In this document: positions 46,105 to 56,860 of the stretch, one piece after another | How positions within the stretch are numbered: position 1 is the first letter of the stretch | Layout of the letters: the number at the start of each line of letters is the position of its first letter | Assembly (NCBI RefSeq): GCF_000247695.1 | Contig: NW_004624842.1 | Span: forward strand, 5,729,899 to 5,793,898 | Direction of reading: 5' to 3' | Length of the DNA: 64,000 nt | Source of the DNA: Heterocephalus glaber | Taxonomy: Eukaryota; Chordata; Mammalia; Rodentia; Bathyergidae | Notes under the pieces: model-generated | What the model was told of the DNA's origin: nothing | The model's database searches: none | The model's input: the letters and a program-made list of their open reading frames with translations, nothing else | Translations under genes and position numbers: made by a program

Positions 46105-46330
46105 GTGTTTTTATTTGACAGAAATTGCCATACCAGAGTGATATATGACATGAAGCATTGTCATGATGGAGCATGAGAGCATTTATCATTCCTCAGCCCG
46201 TTTTCTGTGCACATCATTTCTTAAATGCTCTGATATGCACCTATAATATTCAGAGTTCACCATAGTGTTCCTGGTACAAACTCAGCTCTCAGTAGTCCAT
46301 TAAAGTAAAAAAAATACAATCCAGTGATAT
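46105..46330 (-). pseudogene. Mariner transposase fossil, second catalytic Asp segment
   Basis: Minus-strand translation at 46171-46147 reads LHHDNASCH, matching the mariner LLHHDNAPxH motif that carries the second catalytic Asp. Upstream on the same strand, near 46325-46300, a C-I-F-F-like string matches the V-F-F-D segment of the family. There are several in-frame stops. The segment ends at about 46105 against a minus-oriented B1 (45956-46104), just before the point where the Y-S-P-D-L block should start. Confidence 0.8.
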
Positions 46331-46860
46331 TGAAGCAGGAAACAGTGAGGACCCCAGCACAGATAACTGTTTTAACTTGAAAGTAGGACCAAAAGCGGCT
46401 TTTAATGATGCTAGTGGCTCAGCAAGTGACCCCTGTCAGTCTTAAGAGCCCTGAATAGAAGTTTGTTTGCACTTCCTTTTTTTTCTCTCTTGGTACTGGG
46501 GGTGGAACTCAGAACCTTGCGCTTTCGAGGCAGGCACGGTGCCCACTGAGCTAAATCTCTGGCCCCTGCACTTCCTTATATACTTCTTTTTACATATATG
46601 AGGCTTAATTCTATTGGAGCTTCCCTGGGAATATAGCAAGCAGGATTTATACAAAGCAGAGCTGTGGCAAGGGGGAGAGCAAAGAGTTCTGGCAGGACTT
46701 TCTGAGTCGGTTATGCTCCTTTGGTGACAGGTTACAGAAGTTGTCGGCTACTCAGGTACATTCTACAAAGAGCATAGTTACCTAGTTAACCCATAGTTGC
46801 CTAATAACACAGTTAACCGTAGTTGCCCAATTTCATATGGAGGGGTGGTCTCCTTTCTCA
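46331..46860 (-). mobile_element. Solo-LTR-like insertion inside the mariner fossil
   Basis: On the minus strand a block runs from TGAGAAAGGAG at 46860 to CCTGCTTCA at 46331, so it has TG...CA ends. It contains a TATATAAGGAAG motif and a possible ATTAAA signal before a pyrimidine-rich end. It interrupts the transposase reading between the W-K-S-P block and the F-F block. The flanking hexamers (TGATAT, GGATCT) are similar but not identical. It holds a tandem of about 26 bp near 46779-46835 and an ID element (46479-46566). The family is unknown. An LTR is the best fit, but another insertion type is possible. Confidence 0.5.
46479..46566 (-). mobile_element. ID SINE nested in the LTR-like insertion
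   Basis: Young ID core in minus orientation with TSD TGCACTTCCTT at 46468-46478 and 46567-46577. This is the third nesting level: ID in LTR in mariner. Confidence 0.85.
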
Positions 46861-46988
46861 GGATCTTGATTGATGTGGGGCTTTTTTCCCCACTCAGGAA
46901 AACTGGGTGATTTCCATTGAGAACTCTGAACCTTGGTCTCAGAATCATAAACATAGAACCAAGTTTCATCTCCCGTGATGATATTTTT
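46861..46988 (-). pseudogene. Mariner transposase fossil, first catalytic Asp segment
   Basis: Minus-strand codons at 46973-46959 read GDETW, the invariant mariner block containing the first catalytic Asp. They continue as FYVYDSETKVQSSQWKSP, which matches the family's Y-D-P-E-T-K-x-Q-S-S-Q-W-K-S-P pattern. Just upstream is NIIT, also canonical. The segment is cut on its 3' side by an LTR-like insertion (46331-46860) and on its 5' side by SINEs (46989-47206). Confidence 0.88.
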
Positions 46989-47206
46989 CTTGTTATTGTT
47001 TCAGCCTGGCCTTGAACTCACTATGTAACCTAGGCTGCCCTCAAACTCTTGTCAATCCTGCCTCAGCCTCCAGAGTGCTGGAATTACAGGCGTATGCCAC
47101 CACATGCAGCTCCATGATAACATTTTTTTTTTGTACTGGGGATCCAACTCGGGACCTTGTGCTTGCAAGGCAGGCAGCAGAACCACTGAGCTAAATCCCC
47201 AGTCCA
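46989..47206 (-). mobile_element. B1 plus ID inserted in mariner
   Basis: A minus-oriented B1 (46989-47111) is followed by a minus-oriented ID (about 47128-47206). CCATGATAACATTTTTT occurs on both sides of the ID (from 47112 and from 47205). The B1 itself appears to have landed at a related A-rich site in the transposase gene. Confidence 0.8.
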
Positions 47207-47470
47207 TGATAACATTTTTTAAAAAGCTGGAATTGAAGCGGCACAATTGCACAACTCCATTGAAATTGACAAAATTTCACATTATTGTGATCCATGATTT
47301 ATGACACAGTTTAAATCATACCTTCTCTCAATTATAACTCACAATCAACTGATGACACCCAACAAATTGACACTTGTCACACATTGTGATGTGTCACTTC
47401 TCATACTAAAGATCCCTATGTTTCCATTGGATGGCACTGAGCAGCAGCATTCACCATATTTTTTTAATCA
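47207..47470 (-). pseudogene. Probable mariner N-terminal remnant
   Basis: On the minus strand the sequence just right of the SINE pair reads NSSFLKNVIMG, matching the L-K-N-(V/I)-I-T-G block that directly precedes D-E-T-W. It therefore continues the GDETW segment across the inserted SINEs. Farther right (about 47280-47470) I could not recognise the helix-turn-helix half, and the outer terminal repeat was not identified. Confidence 0.5.
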
Positions 47471-47519
47471 CTCTGTGAATATACCATGTTCTACTGTTTT
47501 TTTGTTTGTTTGTTTGGTT

Positions 47520-48430
47520 GGTTGGTTGGTTATTTTGGGGGTTTTTTGGTGGCTTTTTGTTTTTGGTACCGTGGATCAAACTCAGGACCTTGCACTTTCG
47601 AGGCAGGCAGCAGAACCACTGAGCTAAATCCTCAGCCCATTTGGTTGGTTTTTTGTTTTGTTGGGGTTTTTTTGGTACCGGGGATTGAACTCGGGTCCTT
47701 GTGCTTGCGCAGCAGGCGGCGAAACCGCTGAGCTAAATCCCCGGCCCTATTTGGTTGGTTTTTTGAGACAGGGTCTCACTATGTACTTTTAGGCTAGTTT
47801 TGAACTCACTATGTAGCTCAGGCTGGCTTCAAACTCATAAGTCTCCAGAAGTCATCATCTTTTCTATGTATGTGTTGTTCTTGCTTAGTTCACAGGTGAG
47901 TGTGTGTTTGGAGGTGGGGATAGAACATCTGGGGACAGGTCACAACCCCAAAGCATCAGCTAGTATTCTTTGGTTACTTAAGATCTGGGGTCAGGGACAC
48001 TAACATTTAAGAGTCAGAAAAAAAAAAAAAAGAATCAGGGCTGGGGATTTAGGTTAGTGGTTTCGCCACCTGCTGTGCAAGCACAAGGACCTGAGTTCGA
48101 TCTCCAGTACCAAAAAAAAAGAGTCAGGTAGTGGACCAGATAGTGCATTCCTCTAATCTAAGCACTGGGGAGGCTGAGGCAGGAATATCACAAGTTGGAG
48201 CCCAGCCAGGGCAATTTAGCAAGATCCTGTCTCAAAATAAAAAATAAAAGAGGGCTGGAGATACAGCTTAGTGATAGAGTACCCTTGGTTTGTATATCTA
48301 GCACCACACACACTTGGTCAGGGACAACCTGGATACCTTATTATCTGAGTTTGAGGGATGTAGTTCAGTGGTATTGGGCTTGTCTAGCATGTGCCAGGCC
48401 TCAGGTTCAGTCCCCAACACTGCAGGAAAA
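47520..48430. repeat. SINE cluster
   Basis: ID- 47562-47640 and ID- 47670-47747 separated by TTTGGTTGGTTTTTTG, which recurs after the second; truncated B1- 47755-47850; ID+ 48036-48120; B1-dID+ 48128-48310; classical ID+ 48348-48432. Confidence 0.78.
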
Positions 48431-48787
48431 AGAAATTAATTGGTGTTCAGTTTTGTCACACCTTCATTTTCCACTCAAGGAAAAGAGAGGTTAAGACATA
48501 CTACAAAATCTGCCTTGAGTCCAAAATTGAGATCAAACTTAATTTTGACTTTTTGTTTTTTACAAAGTTCTGGCGATCCAACCAAAGCTTTCCACATGCT
48601 AGGCAGCACTCCACATGGAGCTATACCCCCATCCTCTGCCATTTTTTTCCCACAACTTACTAAAAGAATTGTAGGTTCACAGCTTGGGGATGTTCCCAGT
48701 GGCAGAGCTCTTGCCTAGAATGCATGAGGCAGGCCCTGGGTCAGCCTCGCACCACCACCAAAAATATAATAATAATAAAAATAAAAG

Positions 48788-49461
48788 TTGTGGGCTTACA
48801 TAGACCTAAGAAAGTTGCTTGGAGCCCTGGCTGTTTCTTGTCTCAACCAAGGGAGTGCTTTTCTTTATCTGGTGAGAAGAGCATAAAGATGGGTGGCACG
48901 GAGAGGTGCATGCTGCCTGCCATCTGCCTTGGCTGTGCCCTTTCTGCTAATGAAGGATAAACACCAGGCCAGGCCAGATGACAGCTAGTGCGGGGAAGCA
49001 GCTTAAGGTGTATGGCTCTTGATGGGTAAACAGAAGGCAGAAAGATCTATGGCACTTTAGGAAGCCAAACTCTGTGCCAGAGAAATATGTGCCCTGGCTG
49101 CGACTTTTCCAACAGGCAAAGCCTTTTTGCCAAAGTTGGCTGAAAAGCCCAAGAGCTTCCAGAGGAAGAGATGAACAAGTTGAGTCTCTTGGCCATGAGT
49201 TATATTATCAGAACTCGTTTTTTTATGATTATGAAAGGAGGGTGAGCATGCTTACTGTGAGAAATTTGTACACTACTTGAGAAGACAATGAAGAAAATAA
49301 AGGTATTGTGGCTTCCTCATGACTGGCTACCCTGCATACTGCGCGGTGTACCTTCATCCTGCCTTTTCCTCTTTTATTCTGACCAGCCCCAAGCTGGCTC
49401 TGCAAGCCAGTTTCTCCCTCACTCTTCACTTATTTTTTCAAATAAACTTTGCTACCATCAA
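48788..49461 (+). mobile_element. Possible LTR
   Basis: A SINE-free block with a pyrimidine-rich 3' part and an AATAAA (49441-49446) shortly before the junction with an A-rich ID insertion. TGTGGGCTTAC at 48789 could be the 5' end. No internal genes and no identifiable target duplication. The family was not recognised, and a non-repeat origin cannot be excluded. Confidence 0.35.
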
Positions 49462-50739
49462 AAAAGAAAAAGAGGGCCTGCCTCACAAGTGTAAGGACCT
49501 GAGTTCGATCCCTGGTACCAAAAAAAAAAGAAAAAAACACTTATTTCTTACCATGAGATATAAATTATTGTCACCATCTTACTGTATATTCTTACAACTT
49601 TTTTTCTATACATCAACAAATTTACATAATGAAGATCATATAGTAAATACAATTTAGGGCTGGGGATTTAGCTCAGTGGTTCCGCTGCCTGCCTCGCAAG
49701 CGCAAGGACCCAAGTTCCATCCCTGGTACCAAAAAAAAAAAAAATACAATTTTGCGTCTTCCTTCCCCACTAACCCCTGTCCTAGGGTGGGGGATCAATC
49801 CAGGGGATCCTGCATGCTAGGCAAGCCCTCTACCGCTGAGTTACAACCCCAACCATTTTCTTTCTTTTTTTTTTCTTTTTTTTTTTTTGTACCAGGGATT
49901 GAACTCTGGTCCTTGTGCTTGTGCAGCAGGACTCGAAACCACTGAGCTAAATCCCCGGCCCTATTTTCATTTTTTATTTTGAGATGATCTTGCTAAGTTG
50001 CCCAGGCTAGCCTTGAATTTGTGATCCTTCTGCCTCAGCCTCCTGGCCATTGCATCCTGCTTTTTTATTTTTTTAATTAAAAAAAATTTTTTTTAATCTA
50101 TGATGCCTGGCCTGGTCAGATTTCTGGATTTATGCTATTCTGCTTCAGGTTCTTCATTCTTTCTTTTTTCTTTCATTTCTTCTTTCTTTCTTTTTAAAAA
50201 TCTCATGGTAGGCGTGGTAGTGAATGCCCATAATCCCAGCGCTCAGGAGGCTGAGGCAGGAAGATTGCCTTAAATTTGAGGATAGCCTGGGCTATATAGT
50301 GAGTTGAAGGCTGGGCTGAACTACATAGTGAATCCCTGTCTCAAAAAAATATATATATATTTGAAAAGGTCTGGGGATGTAGTTCAGTGCAAAAACCCTG
50401 GATTCAATCCCAGGTACCACAGAAAGAGATAAAACCAGGGAAGCCTTGGGACAGGAGTCAGCGATGTGACTGGCTTCCAGGATTAGAGCCATTCTGAAGT
50501 TTGACCTGGGTGCTTGTCACATGGATGTGTTGTTCATCTTGAGAAACTCCACCACAGTGATTTATCCTCTTCACGTTTTTCCTCAATAAAAATTTTGTCT
50601 AGCATGGTGGTGCATGTCTGTAATCCCAGCACTCCGGAAGCTGAGGCAAGAGGATCACTTCAAGTTGAAGGCCAGCCTGGGCTACATAGATGAGACCCTG
50701 TCTCAGCAACCCATCCCCTAAAACTTAAACAAACACCCC

Positions 50740-50880
50740 TGAGACTCTTCAGTATCCTTAAAATTCAAACTCCCACCATGATCTACAAAGTCCTACATGA
50801 CTCATACCTATCTCTCAGATCTCTCCCTTCTCACCTCTTCTCTACCTTCCCCACCTGCAGAGCTTTTCATTCTCTCCCTT
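50740..50880 (+). mobile_element. L2 LINE fragment
   Basis: AAATTCAAACTCCCACCATG, TACAAAGTCCTACATGACTC and CTTTTCATTCTCTCCC follow the L2 ORF2 order. Confidence 0.55.
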
Positions 50881-51124
50881 ATTATTGGGGCTGAATGAAA
50901 AGAGAGAGACCTGGACAGCTGAGTGCCAGCTGCTGGCTTGGATAACAGCCTGAGGATATTAAGAGCTGAGGCAAAGTACAGGATGTAAGGGTTTCATGTC
51001 CACCTGAGGGCTCCCACCCCCACCCCCAAACACACCAAATGGCCTTAAGATGTCCTAAAAGAGAAGAGCAATCCCAAGAGATGGAGCCCCCTCTGAGGGT
51101 GTGTAAAAACAGATGCATCTATTC

Positions 51125-51215
51125 AGAGCTGCCTGCCCTTAGAACAGAAGATCTCAAACCTCATGATTGTGCAACAGAATCCCATAGGGTATTCAGAATT
51201 TGGTTTCTTACAGCT
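51125..51215 (+). mobile_element. Possible hAT fragment
   Basis: GATCTCAAACCTCATGATTG and the following CAACAGAATCCC resemble the TCTCAAACCT...CATCAGAATCACC type hAT end. Short and divergent. Confidence 0.35.
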
Positions 51216-51499
51216 CCCTGGCTATTAATTCTAACTGCAAGGGAGTAGTGGACAGACACAATTTCAGTGGAAATCTGTTACTAATTTGGGGCAAGTCATA
51301 GTCTCTGAGCCTTTTTTTTTCATAATAATAATAATATCCATTTTTAAATTTTGTTTTGTTTTTGGTACGGGGGATCGAACTCAGAACCTTGTGCTTGCAA
51401 GGCAGGCACTGAAACCACTGAGCTAAATCCCCGGCCATAATACCCATTTTTAATAGATAGTAGGTGCTTGAGCATTGTTCCTAACACATAGCTTGTTTC

Positions 51500-51610
51500 C
51501 TTCTTTCCTTTCTTCATTGAGCACCTACTATGTGCCAGGCACTGTCCTGAGCACTGGGGATACAAGAGTGATAAACAGATAAAAATTCCTGCCCCATGGA
51601 GCTTTTTTTT
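51500..51610 (+). repeat. Ancient SINE/LINE relic (MIR/L2-associated type)
   Basis: ATTGAGCACCTACTATGTGC, CAGGCACTGTCCTGAGCACT, GGGGATACAAGAGTGATAAA and AAATTCCTGCCCCATGGAGC follow a widespread ancient mammalian repeat. A related copy is at 55835-55940. Confidence 0.6.
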
Positions 51611-51762
51611 TTTTTGAGACAGGGTCTGGCTGTCACTAAGTTACCTGGGTAGGACCCGAACCCCTGCCTCCCACATGCTGGATTACAGGTGTGCACCAGT
51701 GTGTCTGGCTCAGGAGCCAGCATTCTTCTGAAGTCAATGAACTACAGTGACTAAGTAATAGC

Positions 51763-51845
51763 TGGGGATTTAGCTCAGTGGTTCTGGTGCCTGCCTTGTA
51801 AGTGCAAGGTCCCAAGTTTGATCCCCGGAACACCCCCAAAAAACA
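51763..51845 (+). mobile_element. Young ID SINE at the edge of the SINE-free block
   Basis: Core GCTGGGGATTTAGCTCAGTG with TSD AGTAATA on both sides. Confidence 0.8.
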
Positions 51846-53234
51846 AAAAGTAATAAATCACTACTCTGACAGATATCCTGAGGGAAAAACAAATGGGCAG
51901 TGCCAGTGCCATTTTATACAAGGTACCAAAGAAGATCTTTTCTAAGGTAGTAGTAATTATATTTCTGAAAACTGAAGAGGTAACAGAGCTGCCAGAGGTC
52001 AAGTGAGGGAAGCAATAACTACTGGCAGAGGGTAGCCAGGGCAAAGGCCTTGAGGCAGGCCTGGGCACAGAAAAGACATCAGTGTTTGGCTGGAGATAGA
52101 GGAAGGGGACTGGGGTTAGGTAATATAGGGCCTATTTGAGCTGTAAGGAATTTGACTTGTTCTTTTTTACTTTGTTCTAAGTCAAATTTGTAGCCCCCAG
52201 ACAATTCCAAGCAACAGAAATTCATGATCTGCATCCTGCCCTCGGGAGAATGTGTCCTGGAGGCAGAGCTAGAATGCTGCTAGGGCCTTCCTGGGAGGAG
52301 ACCACAAGTGGCTGGAAGGAGGGTGGGGCAGTGGAGATGGTGAGACAGACCGGATTCCAGATATACTTGGAAGGTGAGGCCAACGGGGTCTCTTCCAGTC
52401 TTGTTTGTGGGGTATGAGAACAAGAAAGGTCAAAGGTTACTTCAAGGTTTGGAGCCTGAGCAGCTGGAAGAGCCTTCCCCACAGGAAGACAGCTGTGGGA
52501 TGAGCAAACACATCTCGGGGACAAAAGCAAGTGCTCAGGTGTGGGGATGTGAACTTTGGAATACCAATATACGGTCACGTGGAGATGAAGATTTTATTGC
52601 TGTGGTTGCTAAACTCCTGCTTCTCCCCAGGGATAAGGTGGGCCACGGCGGATGTAGGATGTGTATGGTTTGAAATAGCTGAATGTGACCCACTCGTGAT
52701 TTCCGCAGCATCTGCTACAGCAGAGCTGTGGCAGCTGGAACGTTGTCAGCCCTCCCCTGCCTTCCCCTCTGAGCCTCCCATCTGGCGCACCTTCCCCAGG
52801 TGTCAGCTGTGCAGCAAACCGTTCATCCCAGGCCTAGTCTTGTCCTGTGACCTTAAACTGCCTATGGGAGGCGGTGGGGACAGGCCCGAAGCTCACAGTG
52901 CCTTCCCTTCCTCCAGGCCCTAGAGGCTCTTGCTGGGCCTGGGACTGAGTTGGGTGCAGTTGTTTGCTTTACACCAGGGACAATGGAACCCACCCCCTCT
53001 CTGCCCCAAGGCACAGCTGCACACCTGTTCTCCACCCTCCTACCCAGGTGCAGGCCCACAGAGAACAAAAGAACACCCACTCACCAAGGTCATTATCTTG
53101 ATGGGGGCAGGGAGAAAGACTGCCGAAGGGAAAGCCCTTTTCTGGAAAGGCAGAGAAACTACCCCATTGATTTCGAGAACCTTTTAGAGCTTTCCATGGT
53201 AACAAACAGCTGGCTGGGCATGCACGTTGTTTTT

Positions 53235-53400
53235 CTTTTAAGACAAAAACATTAAAGTATCAGTTATTTTTTCTAAACTAAAACTTCAGTGTTCGGTTTT
53301 AATTGTAGTGTCGGCACTTTGTAAGAAATAAATGGGTTTTGGGTTGCAGTTTGGACACTCATCTCTAAAAGGTTCACCATCACTGCTCTAGAGGGTTTGA
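53235..53400 (-). mobile_element. hAT-like remnant
   Basis: GGTTGCAGTTTGGACACTC followed by AAAAGGTTCACCATCACTGC resembles an old hAT terminus. The internal part is not assignable. Confidence 0.35.
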
Positions 53401-53524
53401 ATAAGCACCATACAGCTGAGCTTTTGTACATGTGCGCCACCCCTCCAGGATAGAACTCCAGGGCTTGGAACTGCTAGGCAAGTGTTCTCCCTCTGAGCTG
53501 CACTCCTGTCCCTACAAATGGCTA

Positions 53525-53650
53525 CTGAGCACTTAAAATGTGGCTGCTGTGACTGAAGGCTAAAGTACCAATTTTATATAATTTCAATTAATTTAAATTT
53601 AAATAGCTGTGCTAGTGCTCCGGGGTTGGACAACACAGGTTTTAACATTT
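53525..53650 (+). mobile_element. hAT-type fragment
   Basis: ACTGAGCACTTAAAATGTGG, then AATTTCAATTAATTTAAATT, then TTGGACAACACAG match an old, widespread mammalian non-autonomous hAT (the GGACAGCACAG-ended type). Confidence 0.6.
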
Positions 53651-53669
53651 GGCTCTGAAAGATGTTTGG

Positions 53670-53870
53670 ATGATAATGATACTAGGTTAAGTAATAGCAG
53701 CTATCATTTGTGAAACACACTTGGTGGCAGGTACATTGCACACATCATTTACTGCTCATAAGCCCTCTATAGGGAAAGTGCTTGCTCCATTTGACAGAGG
53801 AAACTGAGGACCAGACTGGCGAAATCATGTTGTCAAAGTCCCTGGATAAGTGCTGAAGGAGAACATTCCA
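53670..53870 (+). repeat. MIR SINE
   Basis: CAGAGGAAACTGAGGACCAG preceded by GCAGCTATCATTTGTGAAAC and GGTGGCAGGTACATTGCACA. Nearly full-length MIR. Confidence 0.75.
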
Positions 53871-54419
53871 AATTGCAAGTTAATGCCTCCCTTTAATAAT
53901 TAAATCTAGAGGACCTGGAGGCTTTGCATCAGTCTAGCTCTCTACAAATGAATGGGGTGTGCAAATTGGTAAAAAATGCAAATCAGCCTGTGATTTGGGG
54001 GACAAAAGCTCAGACCCTCTGGACACACCCTGAGTCTCTCTGGGCTGCGGGCAGGTGGGGGCGGAGGCTGAGTGACAGGAAGAGACCTGGGAGGAGGGGG
54101 TGTGGAGCGGGGGTGGGTACGGCCAGCTGGTGTTGGCGACCCAGGACATCAGCTGGCTGGCGGGCCCAGACAATGGGCAGGGGTCTGGCCGGGACCCTCC
54201 TCCCACAGCGTCGGGAAGAGGGGCCCTCTTCCCGCACCCTGGCCAGCTGCCGTGGGTATCTTCTCTGGTCTCAGACGAAGCTCAAGGGGCGCTGAAGAGC
54301 GCGCGGGGGAGGGGGGAGTGGAGGATGCTGGGAAGGTCTGTCTGGAATGGCCTGGGGTGGGGGTGTTGTAAGTAGGGGACAAGGTTGGAGAACAGGGGAG
54401 GTTAGGAGCTTTTATGAAG

Positions 54420-54690
54420 GTCTCCTGGGTGCCAGACGTTGCGCTGGAAGATTTGCATATGTCCTTCCTTTTGCTCCTCCCAAGGTCCCCCTGGCAATAG
54501 TGATAATAATTATCAACAATAGCAATCCAGTGGCTCACGCTGAGCCCTCCTGGCTGGAGCTGAAGGCGTTATTTCCGTTAATCCTCGTGACCACCTTGGG
54601 AGCCTCAGACTTTTATTACAGCCCTCTCCAAAAGAGAAGCCTTCGGCCTAGTGGTTGAGTTACTTCCCCAGCATCAGAAGTGGTGGTGGT
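54420..54690 (+). repeat. MIR SINE
   Basis: GGTGCCAGACGTTGCGCTGG, then GTTAATCCTCGTGACCACCT, then AGTTACTTCCCCAGCATCAG follow MIR. Confidence 0.55.
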
Positions 54691-55129
54691 GGGACAAGTG
54701 TCCTTTCTGCACCAGAGGCTCCCACTCCTTAAGGCTTTACAGGACTGGGAGACCTTCCCTTCAGCCTGTTAAGTGAAACTCAAACTTCAGCATAATTAGG
54801 AGGATTTTATTGCAATGAAGCTGCACTTATGGTTTGCATACTGTCTATGGCTCATATTGTGCATGTGTGATTGGTCTGACAGCAGACAGAGGGACCACAG
54901 TCCACAAGGCTGGCACAGCCTAGGTTTTTGAGTAGTCCTCTGCAGAAAAAAAGTTTACCCACCTCTGTTCAGCTTGGCCCCTTACCCAGAAGCTGGCTCC
55001 AGAGAAGGCCTGGGAACCCAACCCCGGGTCCCCTGAAGGTCCTCCCTCTTCTGCCATCCCTGCTCCCATCCTTGGCACACTTGGCTCCAGCAGGCCTTTT
55101 TCTGTCCTGCCAGCAGGAGTGTGATGAAA

Positions 55130-55215
55130 CAGTATTTGCACACACTGTGCACCAGGCACTGGCGTAAGCATGAGGTACAAAGTAGATGTGGTCCTTGTCT
55201 CAGCTATGACTCACA
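55130..55215 (+). repeat. Ancient MIR-type fragment
   Basis: CTGTGCACCAGGCACTGGCG and ATGAGGTACAAAGTAGATGT fit the CAGGCACTG...GGGATACAAAGATGA relic. Confidence 0.4.
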
Positions 55216-55424
55216 GAATCACTCAGTACATCTCTAAACATGAATAGTACAGTCTTAGAAAGAGGGTGCAGAAGCCTGAAGAGCATTTCACAGGAGAGCC
55301 GAATCAATCTGGCCATTAGAGAGAGCTTCCTGGAGGAGGTGATGGTAATGCTGGTGATCTAGAAAACTGAGAAGGTTTCAGGTCCTAGGACATCTCTCCA
55401 GTCTCATTCCTCCTGCCCCTCATT

Positions 55425-56660
55425 TTATTTTTTATTTTATTTTTATTTTTTTGGTACTGGGGATTGAACTCGGGTCCTTGAGCTTGCGCAGCAGGCGGCA
55501 AAACCACTGAGCTAAATCCCCAGCCCCTGTCCCTCATTTTAATTCCTTTTCCATCCCCAATTCCTTTCATATTCCTGTGACATTCAACCTCACTCTTGTC
55601 TCAAAGGACACTCTTGGGGACAGAGTACACCAGAGAAAGCAGGTGGGTTAGAGGCTGGGGATGTAGCTCAGAGGTGCCATGCCTGCCTGTCAAGTGCAAG
55701 GTCCTAGTTAGATCCCCGGTACTGGAAAAAACACAAAACAAAATGACAGTAGGTAGGTAAGCTACCATCACTATTTTTAAAATTACATGATTTTAACCCT
55801 TTCTTCTTTCCATAGTTCTTCATTTATAAACATTCTTCCAATAAATACTGAGCTCCTACTATATGCCAGGGACTGTTCTAGGCCCCAGGGATATAGCAAC
55901 GACCAGGACAGGTGAAGATTCCTGCCAACGGAGAGGAGCTTCTTACTTTCTAGTAAAGGAGTCAATACGTATAGTATTGGATTTTTGAGTCGAGCTGGCT
56001 GTCATGCTCCTGTAGTCTCAGCTGTGTAGGAGGCTGAGACTAGAGACTTGCTTGAGTCTAGGAGTTGAAGGCCAGCCTGGACAACGTAGTGAGACATCAT
56101 CTCAAAACAAAATAACCTGGGGAAAAAAAATTAAGAAAGAGCAGATGGGCCAGGGATTTAGCTCAGTGGTTCCACCACCTGCCTCACAACCACAGGTCCC
56201 GAGTTCGATCCCTGGTACCAAAAAAAAAAAAAAAATTTCGATCCCCAGTACCCCCCCCAAAAACAAACAAACAAACAAACAAAATTAAGAAAACAAAACA
56301 ACCTGGTGCGGTGGCAGATGCCTGTAATCCCAGCACTCAGGAGGCTGAGTCAGGAGGATTGCAGCAAGTTTGAGGCTAGCCTGGGCTACATAGTGAGTTC
56401 AAGGCCATCTTAAACTACATGGTGAGATCCTGTCTCAACAGACCAAAACCCAAAAGAAAACAGAGAGAAATAGAGAGAGTGAAGGGAGGGGAGCTGGATG
56501 TGGTCATAATCCCAACACCACTGTGGAAGGCTGCAGCAGGAGTGCAAATTAGAGCCCAGCCTGGGTAATTTAGCAATTTAGCAAGACCCTATCTCAAAAT
56601 AAGGGCCTGGGGATGTAGCTCAGTGCAAAGGCCCTGGGTTCAATTCCCAGTGCCAACAAA
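55425..56660. repeat. SINE cluster
   Basis: ID- 55425-55527; ID+ 55653-55728; B1+ 55990-56115; ID+ 56149-56282 with an extra B-box end; B1+ 56303-56460; B1-dID+ 56490-56660. Confidence 0.8.
55835..55940 (+). repeat. Ancient SINE/LINE relic (second copy of the 51.5 kb type)
   Basis: CTGAGCTCCTACTATATGCC, AGGGACTGTTCTAGGCCCCA, GGGATATAGCAACGACCAGG. Confidence 0.6.
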
Positions 56661-56860
56661 AGAGAGAAAGAAAGCAATGCATTTGTTATATTTTTTACAC
56701 TGTTAAGTGATGATAAGCACCATGGAAAAATATAAAGCAAGTGGTAGACAGATAACATGAAATAAGGAGGTCAGGAAAGTCCTCCTTGGGAAGATGACAG
56801 TTTGAGCAAAAATCAGAGATCCACTTAGGGAGGCCTGCCTTGCTGGAACACTAAGATGCC

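Larger units (their letters stand above)
48560..51712. repeat. SINE cluster
   Basis: Classical ID- 48560-48640 and ID+ 48683-48765; truncated ID+ 49475-49530; ID+ 49656-49742; classical ID- 49785-49855; ID- 49875-49963; B1- 49975-50070; B1-dID+ 50206-50430; B1+ 50602-50710; ID- 51347-51436 (TSD TAATATCCATTTTTAA, one mismatch); B1- 51610-51712. 50885-51125 is unassigned. Confidence 0.75.
51846..55424. other. 3.6 kb block without young SINEs
   Basis: No ID or B1 is visible here, although the rest of the window carries several per kb. It holds MIR copies (53670-53870, 54420-54690, 55130-55215), hAT remnants, and GC-rich DNA at 52200-53100 and 54000-54420. The open frames here are short, overlap on both strands and match nothing I know. 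Confidence 0.7.

Noticed and set aside
47301..47731. Plus-strand open frames of 81-108 codons
   Set aside because: They are built from T/G-rich SINE tails and two minus-oriented IDs. The mariner evidence in this area is on the other strand.
52374..55180. Overlapping open frames in the SINE-free block as possible exons of a neighbouring gene such as SNTA1
   Set aside because: None contains PDZ, PH or other recognisable residues, frames overlap on both strands, and MIR and hAT remnants run through them.
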